Source: JABMOV01 sp964654545
Lineage (GTDB): Bacteria > Fidelibacterota > Marinisomatia > Marinisomatales > JABMOV01
NCBI GenBank assembly: GCA_964654545.1
Contig: CAZZIU010000002.1
Span: 95,334 to 159,333 of the forward strand
Direction of reading: 5' to 3'
DNA: 64,000 bases
Under the pieces are notes generated by a model, which saw nothing but the letters and a program-made list of their open reading frames with translations, did no database searches and was not told the DNA's origin. Positions within the stretch are counted from its first letter, which is position 1, and every line of letters begins with the position of its first letter. Shown here piece by piece: positions 1 to 8,325 of this stretch. The position numbers were made by a program, and so were the translations under genes.

Positions 1-812
1 TACGATTTCCGATTTTAGGTCGGCATAGTCTGGAAGTATCATCGACTTGGCAGGTCTATCGTGCATTCATCGATGAATCGATTCCTGAGGAAGGTATTCT
101 GCAGGGATTTGCATACGATTATTACAAGGGATGGGTGAGCAGTCTGCACTGGAATACAGAAGCAATTAAACGGCGCTACGATTCGGATATTCTTCCTTCA
201 AAGGGATTTTTCCTGGATGCGACTCTAAGTTTGGAAAAAAATAATTTTATTGAGGGTCTGAATCTGTCCGATGCAGGAACAATCGTTCCAGAATTCCGTA
301 AGCACAATGACTTAATTCGTTTCGAGGGAGAAGGAAGTTATCATTGGGAAATTCCAAAAACAAATCGCTGGACTCTTTCTTTTAAATCAATTGCCGGATG
401 GATGAATAATACAGAAGCAGATTCATTTTTCAATTTTTTCGGCGGTGGAATGATAGGTCTTCGTGGATACCCCTTTTATAGTATTGAAGGTAATCGAATG
501 GCAATTGGATCGTTAGCATTCCGCATACCACTAGTTCGCCAGGAGCATATTAAGCTGGGATGGTTTACGCTACAAAATTCCGCAATTGGTTTGATCGTCC
601 AGGGAGGCGATGCCTGGAGCGATTCATTTGCAATGAAAACTTCTTTAGGATTTCAATGGCGGTTTAATGGGTATTCCTTTTATAATTTCCCGACTGGAAT
701 TGGACTAGAGATTCATCAAGGTCAGTCCAAAATAACAAATAGTGTCAATGATGAGGTTTTTACATATGGAAAAGACAACCAGTACTATATCACCATATTA
801 TTTGGTTTTTAA
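1..812 (+). CDS. Omp85/surface-antigen-type outer membrane beta-barrel, C-terminal part (5' end outside window)
   Basis: The reading frame is open from base 3 to the stop at 810-812, so 269 residues of a longer protein are visible and the true start lies to the left. The segment is rich in alternating aromatic/polar strands and ends in YYITILFGF, the aromatic C-terminus expected of an outer-membrane barrel. The motif LRGYPFYS (near nt 459) fits the (L/V)RG(F/Y) loop-6 signature of the Omp85/bacterial surface antigen family, which inserts or exports proteins at the outer membrane. In FCB bacteria such barrels are often preceded by a TolB-like propeller; whether that is so here cannot be seen. 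The DUF5683-like and BamD-like genes follow directly. Barrel identity is fairly sure, the exact subfamily is not. Confidence 0.7.
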   Translation, partial: RFPILGRHSLEVSSTWQVYRAFIDESIPEEGILQGFAYDYYKGWVSSLHWNTEAIKRRYDSDILPSKGFFLDATLSLEKNNFIEGLNLSDAGTIVPEFRKHNDLIRFEGEGSYHWEIPKTNRWTLSFKSIAGWMNNTEADSFFNFFGGGMIGLRGYPFYSIEGNRMAIGSLAFRIPLVRQEHIKLGWFTLQNSAIGLIVQGGDAWSDSFAMKTSLGFQWRFNGYSFYNFPTGIGLEIHQGQSKITNSVNDEVFTYGKDNQYYITILFGF

Positions 813-1743
813 ATTATTATTTATTTCAATTGTTAGTTTACAAGTGACATTATTTGCCGGTTCTCCGCTGGATACATATAATCCGCGATTTGTACATCAA
901 CAGCAAAAATTTGATTTTACTCAAAATATGAGTATTGTGTCTGATTTATCAATGGATAGAGTGGACTCAATCAAAATCTATCCAGGGCGTCCATTAATTA
1001 TGTCTTTATTACTTCCAGGGGCGGGTCAGTTTTATAACCATGATTCGTGGCTTAAAATTGGCGCATTTGCCGGGGTAGAATTAACAAGTGTAATGGCGTA
1101 TTTTAACTTTATTGATAAAGCAAATCAGCTCCAGAGCGAATACGAATCTTTTGCAGACTTGCATTGGTCAATTGAAGATTGGGTAATAAACACAAGTGAG
1201 GTAATGAATCGTTATCCTGACCTTTACTCTGATGTAAGAATTGACGGTACCCATTCGTTACTGCTGCACCTTCCGGAAAACATGATTGAAGAGCACGGAG
1301 AATTTGTTTCCTCTGATATTCTTGATAGTCTACCTGAGTGGGGTTACAATACAGATTTGGGTGTAACTGTAGTGCGTGATAGAGACTTTTATGAGAATAT
1401 AGGCAAGTATGATCAGTTTGTCGGAGGATGGGATGATTTTGACCCGAATAATATTTTGGCCAAAGAAAAAGATGTGGGTGATTCTACCGAGGTAATAATT
1501 GTTACATCTAGGAAAAACAAATATTTGAATACGAGATATGATAGTAATCAGAAATTAAAGATGGCCAATTACGCTATAACAGCTCTGCTTTTTAATCACG
1601 TCTGGAGTGCAATTGACGCAGTATTGGTTGCCAATAAAAATAAGCAAAAGGAAAGCAATGGTGTTAAAACTGATGTTGGGTTGCTATACGACGGCAGAAC
1701 AAAATACGGAATTGGCGGTGTTTCCGTTTCGGTTAAATTTTAG
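766..1743 (+). CDS. DUF5683-like exported protein
   Basis: A 325-residue protein with an N-terminal hydrophobic signal segment ending near LFAGS. Residues about 75-95 read RPLIMSLLLPGAGQFYN, matching the hallmark of DUF5683-type proteins of FCB bacteria (a Pro-Gly-x-Gly-Gln-x-Tyr-Asn turn before a hydrophobic helix). A second hydrophobic segment lies near the C-terminus. No enzymatic motif is visible and the function is unknown. I chose the ATG at 766 because GAGG sits 9 nt upstream; it overlaps the preceding barrel gene by 47 bp. A TTG at 802 giving a shorter signal peptide is an alternative. Its position between an Omp85-like barrel and a BamD-like lipoprotein suggests an envelope role (inference). 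Confidence 0.7.
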   Translation: MEKTTSTISPYYLVFKLLFISIVSLQVTLFAGSPLDTYNPRFVHQQQKFDFTQNMSIVSDLSMDRVDSIKIYPGRPLIMSLLLPGAGQFYNHDSWLKIGAFAGVELTSVMAYFNFIDKANQLQSEYESFADLHWSIEDWVINTSEVMNRYPDLYSDVRIDGTHSLLLHLPENMIEEHGEFVSSDILDSLPEWGYNTDLGVTVVRDRDFYENIGKYDQFVGGWDDFDPNNILAKEKDVGDSTEVIIVTSRKNKYLNTRYDSNQKLKMANYAITALLFNHVWSAIDAVLVANKNKQKESNGVKTDVGLLYDGRTKYGIGGVSVSVKF

Positions 1744-1752
1744 AGGGATGAT

Positions 1753-2520
1753 TTGAAAAAAATAAGATATATAGTTGCTGGTTTAATTCTACTGGGTTTG
1801 ATAGGGTGTTCGGGAAATAAATCAAAAGAAGACACCGATATTCAGGCCCGCTTTGAAAAAGGTATGAAATATTTTGACAAGGAAAAATATCTTCGCGCCC
1901 AGGAGGAATTTAATTACGTATCCCTGAGTGGTTCTCATACAGATTATGGTGATGATGCTTCCTTTTATTTGGCTGAATCCTATTTTTACAATAAAGAATA
2001 TATTCTTGCTAGAGCCGAATATGATCGGCTTATACGACGGATGAGTTTTACGCCATATCTGGAACAGGCGCGATGGCGAATTTGTGAATGTTATGTCAAG
2101 GAATCACCTAAATACTATCATGACCAAACCAGTACGGATAAGGCGCTGGCCAAGTTGCAGGAATTCATTGATGATTTCCCACAATCAGATTATGGTGAAG
2201 AAGCGGAAAATACATTGGTGGAGTTAAGGTATAAACTGGGTAAAAAAGCATACGAGACTGGAATTTTATATATCAAATTAGGTGCTTACGATTCTGCAAT
2301 ACTGGCCTTTGAACAAGTTCTTGAAAAATATTATGATACACCTTTTGTAGAGATGGCTCATACTGAAATAATACACAGCTATTGTCTGGCATTGGATATT
2401 GACAAGGCCGAAGTCTATTACGATGAGGTAAAAGCCACGATTCAGGATGACGCGTTGCAATCTGATATTGCAGGATACATGGAAAAAGCCAGAAAAAAAA
2501 TTGCCAAGCAAGAGAATTAA
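1753..2520 (+). CDS. bamD: Outer membrane assembly lipoprotein, BamD/YfiO family
   Basis: Residues 1-19 form a lipoprotein signal with lipobox LIGC (Cys19), so the mature protein should be lipid-anchored. The rest (255 residues in total, close to the usual BamD length) is helical tetratricopeptide-like sequence, with repeats such as GMKYFDKEKYLRAQEEF, DDASFYLAESYFYNKEY and AILAFEQVLEKYYDTPF that are typical of BamD. In the known family this lipoprotein works with BamA to insert barrels in the outer membrane. The start is TTG at 1753, preceded by AGAGGG; the ATG at 1749 is followed at once by a stop. It ends in TAATG overlapping nadD, so the two are translationally coupled. Confidence 0.82.
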   Translation: MKKIRYIVAGLILLGLIGCSGNKSKEDTDIQARFEKGMKYFDKEKYLRAQEEFNYVSLSGSHTDYGDDASFYLAESYFYNKEYILARAEYDRLIRRMSFTPYLEQARWRICECYVKESPKYYHDQTSTDKALAKLQEFIDDFPQSDYGEEAENTLVELRYKLGKKAYETGILYIKLGAYDSAILAFEQVLEKYYDTPFVEMAHTEIIHSYCLALDIDKAEVYYDEVKATIQDDALQSDIAGYMEKARKKIAKQEN

Positions 2521-3107
2521 TGAAAATATGTTTGTTTGGCGGTACGTTTGATCCCCCGCATATTGGTCATTTGCTGGTAGCGCAGACTATTTGTGAGGCG
2601 GAAGAATTTGACAAGATTGTATTTGTACCAGCTTACAAAGCTCCTCATAAGATAAAAAACCAGACTTCCGATATAGAGCGGCGCTTAGAAATGCTTGAAT
2701 TAGCAATTCTAGATAATCCAAAATTTGAAATATCAGATATTGAAATCAAAAGAAAAGGTGTATCCTATTCGCTGGAAACGATTCAGCAATACAAGCGTCA
2801 GAATGGCGTTGTGAAGGATAATCTATATTTTCTACTCGGTAGTGATTCGCTAAAAGAATTCCATACCTGGCATGAACCGGATCAAATCTTGGCAGAATGC
2901 CACGTTATTGTTGCTTTGCGACCGGGATTTGACCCCACCACTGTTCACAGGGAAATTTTATCAAAGGTACAGGTTGCGAACATACCGCGCTTTGATGTGG
3001 CCTCAACTATCATTAGAAAGCGATGGGTTGAAGGGAAGACAATTCGATATATGGTAACACTCCCAGTATGGGAATATATTAATAAACATAATTTGTACCA
3101 GTTATGA
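2520..3107 (+). CDS. nadD: Nicotinate-nucleotide adenylyltransferase
   Basis: Joins nicotinate mononucleotide and ATP to deamido-NAD in cytoplasmic NAD synthesis. The nucleotidyltransferase motif GGTFDPPHIGH occupies residues 7-17, with the nucleotide-binding HxGH element. LLGSDSLKEFHTWHEP in the middle and the ASTIIRKR stretch near the C-terminus (the family's S-T/S-x-I-R element) match NadD. At 195 residues it has normal length. It overlaps the bamD stop by one base and its own TGA overlaps the ATG of the antiporter gene. A second HxGH nucleotidyltransferase in this window (at 11630) is coaD and is clearly different. Confidence 0.93.
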   Translation: MKICLFGGTFDPPHIGHLLVAQTICEAEEFDKIVFVPAYKAPHKIKNQTSDIERRLEMLELAILDNPKFEISDIEIKRKGVSYSLETIQQYKRQNGVVKDNLYFLLGSDSLKEFHTWHEPDQILAECHVIVALRPGFDPTTVHREILSKVQVANIPRFDVASTIIRKRWVEGKTIRYMVTLPVWEYINKHNLYQL

Positions 3108-4027
3108 TAACATCTACTGGATTTCTGATATTAGGTACAATTCTACTCTATTTTGGAGCAGAATGGGTTGTTAAAAGCGGTGTACATATTGCCGAAGAAT
3201 TTAATATATCTCCGATTGTCATTGGTCTTACAGTAGTTGCATTTGGTACCTCTTTACCTGAATTGGTTGTGAGTATGGATGCCGCATTATCCGGCGCTGA
3301 AACAATTGCAGTTGGCAATGTAATCGGATCTAATATTGCAAATGTTGGGTTGGTATTGGGTATTAGCTCATTAATTTTTCCTCTCACCATAAAATATGGA
3401 GAAATAAAACGCGATCTGCTTTATTATGTATTTATTTGCCTGATTTTTATCGCAATGATATCTGATGGAATCATTACCCGTTTAGAGGGTTCACTTTTAA
3501 CAATTGGTATAATTGGTTACACCAGTTATTCTATCAAGCGCCCTCCGGAAATTGTGGATGAGCGTGAAGAACATTTTAAATCCATGCATAGGGCAATAGT
3601 GGCATTAGTAGTAGGTGTTGGCATGTTGTGGTTGGGGGCCGAATTTTTTGTTTTTGGTGCTGTAAAGATGGCACGATTACTTGGTGTTGGTGAAATTGTG
3701 ATCGGTATGTCCATTGTGGCGTTAGGGACATCTCTACCAGAGTTTGCAACTTCCTTTGTTGCTGCACTTCGAAAACAAAGTTCCATATCCATTGGAAATA
3801 TTATCGGCTCAAATTTATTTAATATTCTATCCGTTTTGGGATTCACGGCATTGGTTAAGCCTCTTCGCGCACCCACAGAAATTTTATCACTCGAGGTTCC
3901 CTACATGTTTATGTATGGTTTGGTGCTGTTCCCGCTGGCGTGGATTAAGCAACCAGTTCCACGGTGGATTTCTACATTGCTATTTCTTGGATATGTAGGA
4001 TTTATCGCGTTACTCTTTACAAGATAA
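3104..4027 (+). CDS. Calcium/sodium antiporter, CaCA family (YrbG-like)
   Basis: A 307-residue inner-membrane protein with about ten hydrophobic helices arranged as an inverted duplication. The two alpha-repeats are plain: GTSLPELVVS with GNVIGSNIANVGLVLG in the first half, and GTSLPEFATS with GNIIGSNLFNILSVLG in the second. These Glu-containing helices form the cation site in the CaCA family, which exchanges Ca2+ for Na+ or H+. It starts in an ATGA overlap with nadD. Ion specificity cannot be read from sequence. Confidence 0.9.
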   Translation: MITSTGFLILGTILLYFGAEWVVKSGVHIAEEFNISPIVIGLTVVAFGTSLPELVVSMDAALSGAETIAVGNVIGSNIANVGLVLGISSLIFPLTIKYGEIKRDLLYYVFICLIFIAMISDGIITRLEGSLLTIGIIGYTSYSIKRPPEIVDEREEHFKSMHRAIVALVVGVGMLWLGAEFFVFGAVKMARLLGVGEIVIGMSIVALGTSLPEFATSFVAALRKQSSISIGNIIGSNLFNILSVLGFTALVKPLRAPTEILSLEVPYMFMYGLVLFPLAWIKQPVPRWISTLLFLGYVGFIALLFTR

Positions 4028-4073
4028 GTTGAAACTTGTTTACAACATAAGACCAAGCATGATAGATTAAATT

Positions 4074-4724
4074 ATGATTCAATTTGAAAATGTCAGCTTC
4101 TCATATCCTCGAGGCGGAGGAGTCGAGAATATTAATCTTTCTATCACACCAGGTGAATTTGCATTTTTAATTGGTCCAACCGGGTCAGGTAAAACAACAT
4201 TAATGAAGCTGATTTATTGTGACCTTTACCCCGATTCCGGCACACTGCATGTAAACGGCAAAAAAACAACCAAGTTAAAGAAAAGACATGTAGCCAAATT
4301 TCGAAAGGAAATTGGGTATATTTTTCAAAATTATTATCTCATGCCTGATAGGAATCTCTTTCAAAATATTGCTCTTGCGTTGCATATTTTAGGTGTCGAT
4401 AAAAATGACGTTGAAACACGTGTGTTAGACGCATTGGATGCTGTTGGCCTGGCAGATAAGGAATCACATTTCCCCCATGAACTATCGGGGGGAGAACAGC
4501 AGCGCGCCTGCATTGCAAGGGCGTTGGTGAAAGACCCTGATATTTTGCTGGCTGATGAACCGACAGGAAATTTGGATCCCATCACCTCATTTGATTTAAT
4601 CAAATTATTGGAAAAAATTAACGGTGAGGGCACCACGATTTTAATGGCTTCCCATAACTACAGTCTTATAAAAGGGCGTGGTAATCGTATATATGAAATG
4701 CAGCAAGGACAGTTACAGATATAA
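4074..4724 (+). CDS. ftsE: Cell-division ABC transporter ATP-binding protein FtsE
   Basis: A 216-residue ABC ATPase with Walker A GPTGSGKTT (residues 34-42), signature LSGGEQQR and Walker B plus D-loop ILLADEPTGNLD, the last being the family's typical form. With FtsX it forms the complex that activates septal peptidoglycan hydrolases during division. The next gene, ftsX, begins inside its stop codon (TAATG), which supports the assignment over a generic LolD-type ATPase. No clear Shine-Dalgarno precedes the ATG at 4074; an upstream ATG at 4060 hits a stop after three codons. Confidence 0.92.
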   Translation: MIQFENVSFSYPRGGGVENINLSITPGEFAFLIGPTGSGKTTLMKLIYCDLYPDSGTLHVNGKKTTKLKKRHVAKFRKEIGYIFQNYYLMPDRNLFQNIALALHILGVDKNDVETRVLDALDAVGLADKESHFPHELSGGEQQRACIARALVKDPDILLADEPTGNLDPITSFDLIKLLEKINGEGTTILMASHNYSLIKGRGNRIYEMQQGQLQI

Positions 4725-5587
4725 TGACTAAATATGCATTTCTATTGGCTGAAGGGATCAAAAACCTTTGGCGACATAAGTTAACAGCCTTTGCATCTAT
4801 CGTGAGTATCACTATATGTCTGCTATTTATAGGTGGGTTTATTATTATCGGGCAAAACACCCATTTCGTCATCGAGTATTTTAGAGCCAAATACAAGATT
4901 GAAGTATTTTTTAGTGAGGAAAAATCCAATGAGCAGGCAAAAGAATTAGTAAATAAAATTAAGGAAATGGAGAATGTTCGTTCCGTTACTTTCATTTCCA
5001 AGGAAGACGCAACAGTAATCTTTAAACAACAGTATGGCGAAGATGTCCATTCCATGTTGGGCTATAACCCATTTCCTGCCAGCTGTGTAGTAAATGTGGA
5101 ACCTAATGTACAGGGTGAGTTGATAATTAATGGGCTGATTCAAAATATTCAGCAATTAGGCGGCGTATCGGAGGTTCATCATCAAGGCCGACTGATAGCA
5201 AGAATTGAAAGATTGTACAATCTGATATTATCCTGGGGATTTTATGCTGCTCTTGGACTGATTTTACTGGCAGTGGTGATTGTATCAAATACAATTCGTT
5301 TAACCGTATACGCAAAGAAAGAATTGATCGAAATTTTACGAGCAATCGGGGCATCCAATGGATTTATACGGGCGCCCTTTGTAATGGAGGCTATATTTCA
5401 GAGTGTTATTGCCTCAATATTAGCCGGTGCTATGATTTATGGTACAATCAATATCAGCATGTCGTATTTGCCACAATTGGTACGATCCTCCCTGCATGTA
5501 GATACGATGGTAATTACAATTATTACCGGATTGGGATTTATGATTGCTCTTCTGGGAAGTTTTCGGGCAATTTCAAAATTTTTGTAA
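4724..5587 (+). CDS. ftsX: Cell-division permease FtsX
   Basis: Inner-membrane partner of FtsE. It has an N-terminal helix (about residues 20-45), an extracytoplasmic domain of about 130 residues and three C-terminal helices, the standard FtsX topology in 287 residues. The cytoplasmic loop YAKKELIEILRAIGAS is the conserved element that contacts the ATPase. The start overlaps ftsE by one base. The perfect inverted repeat just after the stop (5589-5612) separates it from hrcA. Confidence 0.92.
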   Translation: MTKYAFLLAEGIKNLWRHKLTAFASIVSITICLLFIGGFIIIGQNTHFVIEYFRAKYKIEVFFSEEKSNEQAKELVNKIKEMENVRSVTFISKEDATVIFKQQYGEDVHSMLGYNPFPASCVVNVEPNVQGELIINGLIQNIQQLGGVSEVHHQGRLIARIERLYNLILSWGFYAALGLILLAVVIVSNTIRLTVYAKKELIEILRAIGASNGFIRAPFVMEAIFQSVIASILAGAMIYGTINISMSYLPQLVRSSLHVDTMVITIITGLGFMIALLGSFRAISKFL

Positions 5588-5588
5588 C

Positions 5589-5612
5589 CATTTGATTTGA
5601 AATTATCAAATG
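5589..5612. promoter_or_regulatory. Perfect inverted repeat upstream of hrcA (candidate operator)
   Basis: CATTTGAT and ATCAAATG form perfect 8-bp arms around an 8-nt spacer, 1 bp after the ftsX stop and directly before a promoter-like TTGACT. It is not the CIRCE element (TTAGCACTC-N9-GAGTGCTAA), which I could not find in this gap. It could be an HrcA or other operator, or a weak AT-rich terminator for ftsEX. Confidence 0.4.
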
Positions 5613-5640
5613 TTGACTGGGAAGAAACGAGGCATATAAC
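5613..5640 (+). promoter_or_regulatory. Candidate sigma70-like promoter of hrcA-grpE-dnaJ
   Basis: TTGACT at 5613-5618 and TATAAC at 5635-5640 are separated by 16 bp. Transcription would begin around 5647, only a few bases before the hrcA ATG at 5650, so the message would be nearly leaderless; no Shine-Dalgarno is visible there. This rests on two hexamers only. Confidence 0.35.
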
Positions 5641-5649
5641 TTTCAGATT

Positions 5650-6672
5650 ATGTATGAAACACCACACGATAAATTAACAGATCGCGATCGAAAAATCCTA
5701 CAATCTGCCATTGAGGAGTATATTGATAACATCCAACCTGTGGGTTCACAATTTTTGAAAAAAGCGTATGATTTTGATTGCAGTTCAGCAACCATTAGGA
5801 ATACGTTTGTAAAATTAGAAGCACTGGGATTGCTAATGCATCCCTTTACGTCTGCGGGACGTGTACCCACCGATGCAGGATATCGTTTTTATGTTGATGA
5901 AATTCTTCCGAACGATGATCCAATGATTGACACCATGGAAAAAAACACAATGGAAGAATTGAAGCGATTTACAACCCAAATTGATCGCTTACTGCAGGCA
6001 ACAGTTACCGTCCTTTCAAATGCAAGCAGTTTGTTCAGTGTTGCATTGTTGTATGATGTTCGAAAAAGTATATTAACAAATCTCGAGCTGGTGGAATTAT
6101 CATCAGAGCGAGTCATGATGATTATAGAACTGAATTCGGGATTAATTCGATCAATGGTATTGGACCTTCAGGTTTCACTCAATAGAAGCCAATTACAAAA
6201 TATATCAGAAATGTTGCTGGAAATGCTGCGTGGTTTATCGCTTGAAGATATTCGAAAAACATTTGGCGAACGGGTACGAGAGAAAGATATTGTCAATCAT
6301 GAAATTGTTCAAATCCTGCTTAAAAATCCTATTTCCTATTTTAATGTAGATTATGCAAGTCAGGTTTTCACATCATCATTTTCGCCACTGTTACAATATC
6401 CTGAGATTCAGGACGTTAAAACTATATCAGAATTAATGCCTGGACTTCAAACAGATTATATCAAGACTTATTTTCAAAAAAATCCGAATAATGTGATAAT
6501 TGGTTCTGAGAATACGGATAGTCGATTCCAGGAACTGTCTATAATTCGAAAAGATTTTAAATTGGATACGGTTCACGGCCAACTGGCAATCATTGGACCG
6601 ACCCGGATGCCTTACAGAAAAGTGAGGAATACACTGAATAAATTTGCGGAGTTGTTACCAAATGTCATCTGA
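5650..6672 (+). CDS. hrcA: Heat-inducible transcription repressor HrcA
   Basis: A 340-residue repressor. Residues 1-80 form the winged-helix DNA-binding domain, with LTDRDRKILQSAIEEYI, PVGSQFLKKAY and SSATIRNTFVKLEALGLL followed by the conserved HPFTSAGRVPTDAGYRFYVD. The remainder is the GAF-like and dimerisation part, with a C-terminal IGPTRMPYRKV element typical of the family. HrcA normally represses chaperone genes by binding CIRCE, and here it heads a grpE-dnaJ operon. grpE begins inside its 3' end. No CIRCE is seen upstream, so either the site is diverged or this operon is not the target. Confidence 0.92.
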   Translation: MYETPHDKLTDRDRKILQSAIEEYIDNIQPVGSQFLKKAYDFDCSSATIRNTFVKLEALGLLMHPFTSAGRVPTDAGYRFYVDEILPNDDPMIDTMEKNTMEELKRFTTQIDRLLQATVTVLSNASSLFSVALLYDVRKSILTNLELVELSSERVMMIIELNSGLIRSMVLDLQVSLNRSQLQNISEMLLEMLRGLSLEDIRKTFGERVREKDIVNHEIVQILLKNPISYFNVDYASQVFTSSFSPLLQYPEIQDVKTISELMPGLQTDYIKTYFQKNPNNVIIGSENTDSRFQELSIIRKDFKLDTVHGQLAIIGPTRMPYRKVRNTLNKFAELLPNVI

Positions 6673-7204
6673 AACAAAGAAAAAGCCAACCAAAACATCA
6701 TCTCAGACAAAGAAAACGGCTCAAAAGTCGAAGTCTTTAAAAGAAAATGCTGTCATCACTCAACTAAAGAAAGATTTATCTGATTTTGAGGAGAAACATT
6801 TAAGACTTAAAGCGGAATTTGAAAATTTTAGACGGCGCAAAGAAAAAGAGATTTCAAAATTATTGGAATACGAAGGATTGGAGATATTTACCCAATTACT
6901 ACCGCTTTTTGATGACCTTGCCAGAATGAATGATGCATTTGAATCCACGAGCAAAGATGTAGATGATTCTTTGAAAAAAGGTTTACAAATGATCAATACG
7001 AAGGTAGAGAAATTCCTTTCTGAATTTAAATTGGAAGCATTTGGTAAGCCGGGAGAAAATTTAGATGCAGAATTACATGATGCCTTAATGATTCGTTCTG
7101 AAAAAGGAAAAGGCGACGATGAAATTCTGGAAGTGTTTGAAAAAGGATATCGGTACAAAGATCGAGTGATACGGCATGCAAAGGTAGTGGTAAATAAATC
7201 GTGA
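6662..7204 (+). CDS. grpE: Nucleotide exchange factor GrpE
   Basis: A co-chaperone that releases ADP from DnaK. It has a low-complexity Lys/Thr/Ser-rich N-terminus (about 35 residues), a long coiled coil containing LKAEFENFRRRKEKE, and a C-terminal beta domain ending in FEKGYRYKDRVIRHAKVVV, the family signature. I take the ATG at 6662 (180 residues), which overlaps hrcA by 11 bp; a TTG at 6644 would add six residues with no family support. The stop overlaps the GTG of dnaJ. dnaK, usually between grpE and dnaJ, is absent here. Confidence 0.93.
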   Translation: MSSETKKKPTKTSSQTKKTAQKSKSLKENAVITQLKKDLSDFEEKHLRLKAEFENFRRRKEKEISKLLEYEGLEIFTQLLPLFDDLARMNDAFESTSKDVDDSLKKGLQMINTKVEKFLSEFKLEAFGKPGENLDAELHDALMIRSEKGKGDDEILEVFEKGYRYKDRVIRHAKVVVNKS

Positions 7205-8325
7205 GAGATTATTATGAAATTTTAGGTGTTTCAAGGGATGCTTCTCCAGATGAGGTTAAAAAGGCATATCGTAAAATTGCCATGAAATATCATCCGGATA
7301 GAAATCCTGGGGACACAGAAGCTGAAAAAAACTTTAAAGAAGCGGCTGAGGCCTATTCCATTCTAAACGACGCCAACAAAAGATCCCAATACGATCAATT
7401 TGGGCATGCTGGTGTAGGAATGGGGGATCAAAGTGGATTCTCGGGCGGCGGAATTCACATGTCCATGGAAGATATTTTCCGTCAGTTCGGTGATATTTTT
7501 GGCGGACGAAGCCCCTTTGACGATATATTCGGTGGTGGAGGTGGGAGTTCAAGAGGATACTCCCGCAAAGCAAAAGATTTACGTATTACTTTGGAACTTG
7601 AACCAATTGACATACTAAACGGGGTTGAAAAAACCGTAAACATTAATCGGTTTGAAACCTGTGATACTTGCGAAGGAACGGGCGCAAAGCCCGGGAGTAC
7701 TCCATCACGATGTAAGCATTGTGGAGGAAGCGGACAAGTCAGGCAAATATCTCGCACATTTTTTGGACAATCTGTTGTGGTAACAGATTGCCCCATTTGC
7801 CACGGCGATGGAGAAGTAATCGAATCCCCTTGTTCTGATTGTGGTGGGAAAGGTATCCAGCGTAAGAAAGTTGCCATAAAAATAAATGTTCCAAAAGGAG
7901 TAGCTTCTGGAAACTATATGACCCTCGAAGGTCAGGGGAATAAAGGTGGCAAGGGTGTGTATGCTGGAGATCTGGTGGTGTTTTTTGAAGAAAAACAACA
8001 TACATACTTTGTTCGCGATGAGCAGGATATTCATTTAACGGTTCATTTAACCATTACAGAATGTGCGTTGGGAACAACAATAGAAGTGCCAACAATCGAA
8101 GGAAAAGCCAGTTTAAAGGTTCCAGCAGGAATTCAGTCCGGTCAGCGCTTACGGATGCGGGGAAAAGGATACCCGAAACTACGTTCATCCGCACGTGGAG
8201 ACCAGTATGTTCGGGTTCAAATTGATACACCCAAATCGCTTTCCAAAAAGGAAAAAGAGCTATTGATTGAACTGGGAAAAAATGTAAACGGAAAGGTGCA
8301 TTCGTTCACCAAGGGAACGCTGTAG
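7201..8325 (+). CDS. dnaJ: Chaperone protein DnaJ
   Basis: A full-length type I J-protein of 374 residues. The J domain spans residues 1-70 with the DnaK-stimulating HPD at 31-33. A Gly/Phe-rich linker follows, then four zinc-binding CxxCxGxG repeats (CDTCEGTG, CKHCGGSG, CPICHGDG, CSDCGGKG), then the C-terminal substrate-binding beta domains. It delivers unfolded clients to DnaK in the cytoplasm. The start is GTG, overlapping grpE's TGA; the TAG stop overlaps the GTG of the next gene, so four genes in a row are coupled. Confidence 0.96.
   Translation: MRDYYEILGVSRDASPDEVKKAYRKIAMKYHPDRNPGDTEAEKNFKEAAEAYSILNDANKRSQYDQFGHAGVGMGDQSGFSGGGIHMSMEDIFRQFGDIFGGRSPFDDIFGGGGGSSRGYSRKAKDLRITLELEPIDILNGVEKTVNINRFETCDTCEGTGAKPGSTPSRCKHCGGSGQVRQISRTFFGQSVVVTDCPICHGDGEVIESPCSDCGGKGIQRKKVAIKINVPKGVASGNYMTLEGQGNKGGKGVYAGDLVVFFEEKQHTYFVRDEQDIHLTVHLTITECALGTTIEVPTIEGKASLKVPAGIQSGQRLRMRGKGYPKLRSSARGDQYVRVQIDTPKSLSKKEKELLIELGKNVNGKVHSFTKGTL

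Noticed and set aside
5588..5649. CIRCE element upstream of hrcA
   Set aside because: Neither TTAGCACTC nor GAGTGCTAA, nor a close variant, occurs in the gap.
6644..6661. TTG at 6644 as the grpE start
   Set aside because: It adds only six unconserved residues inside hrcA; ATG at 6662 is adjacent and gives a normal N-terminus.
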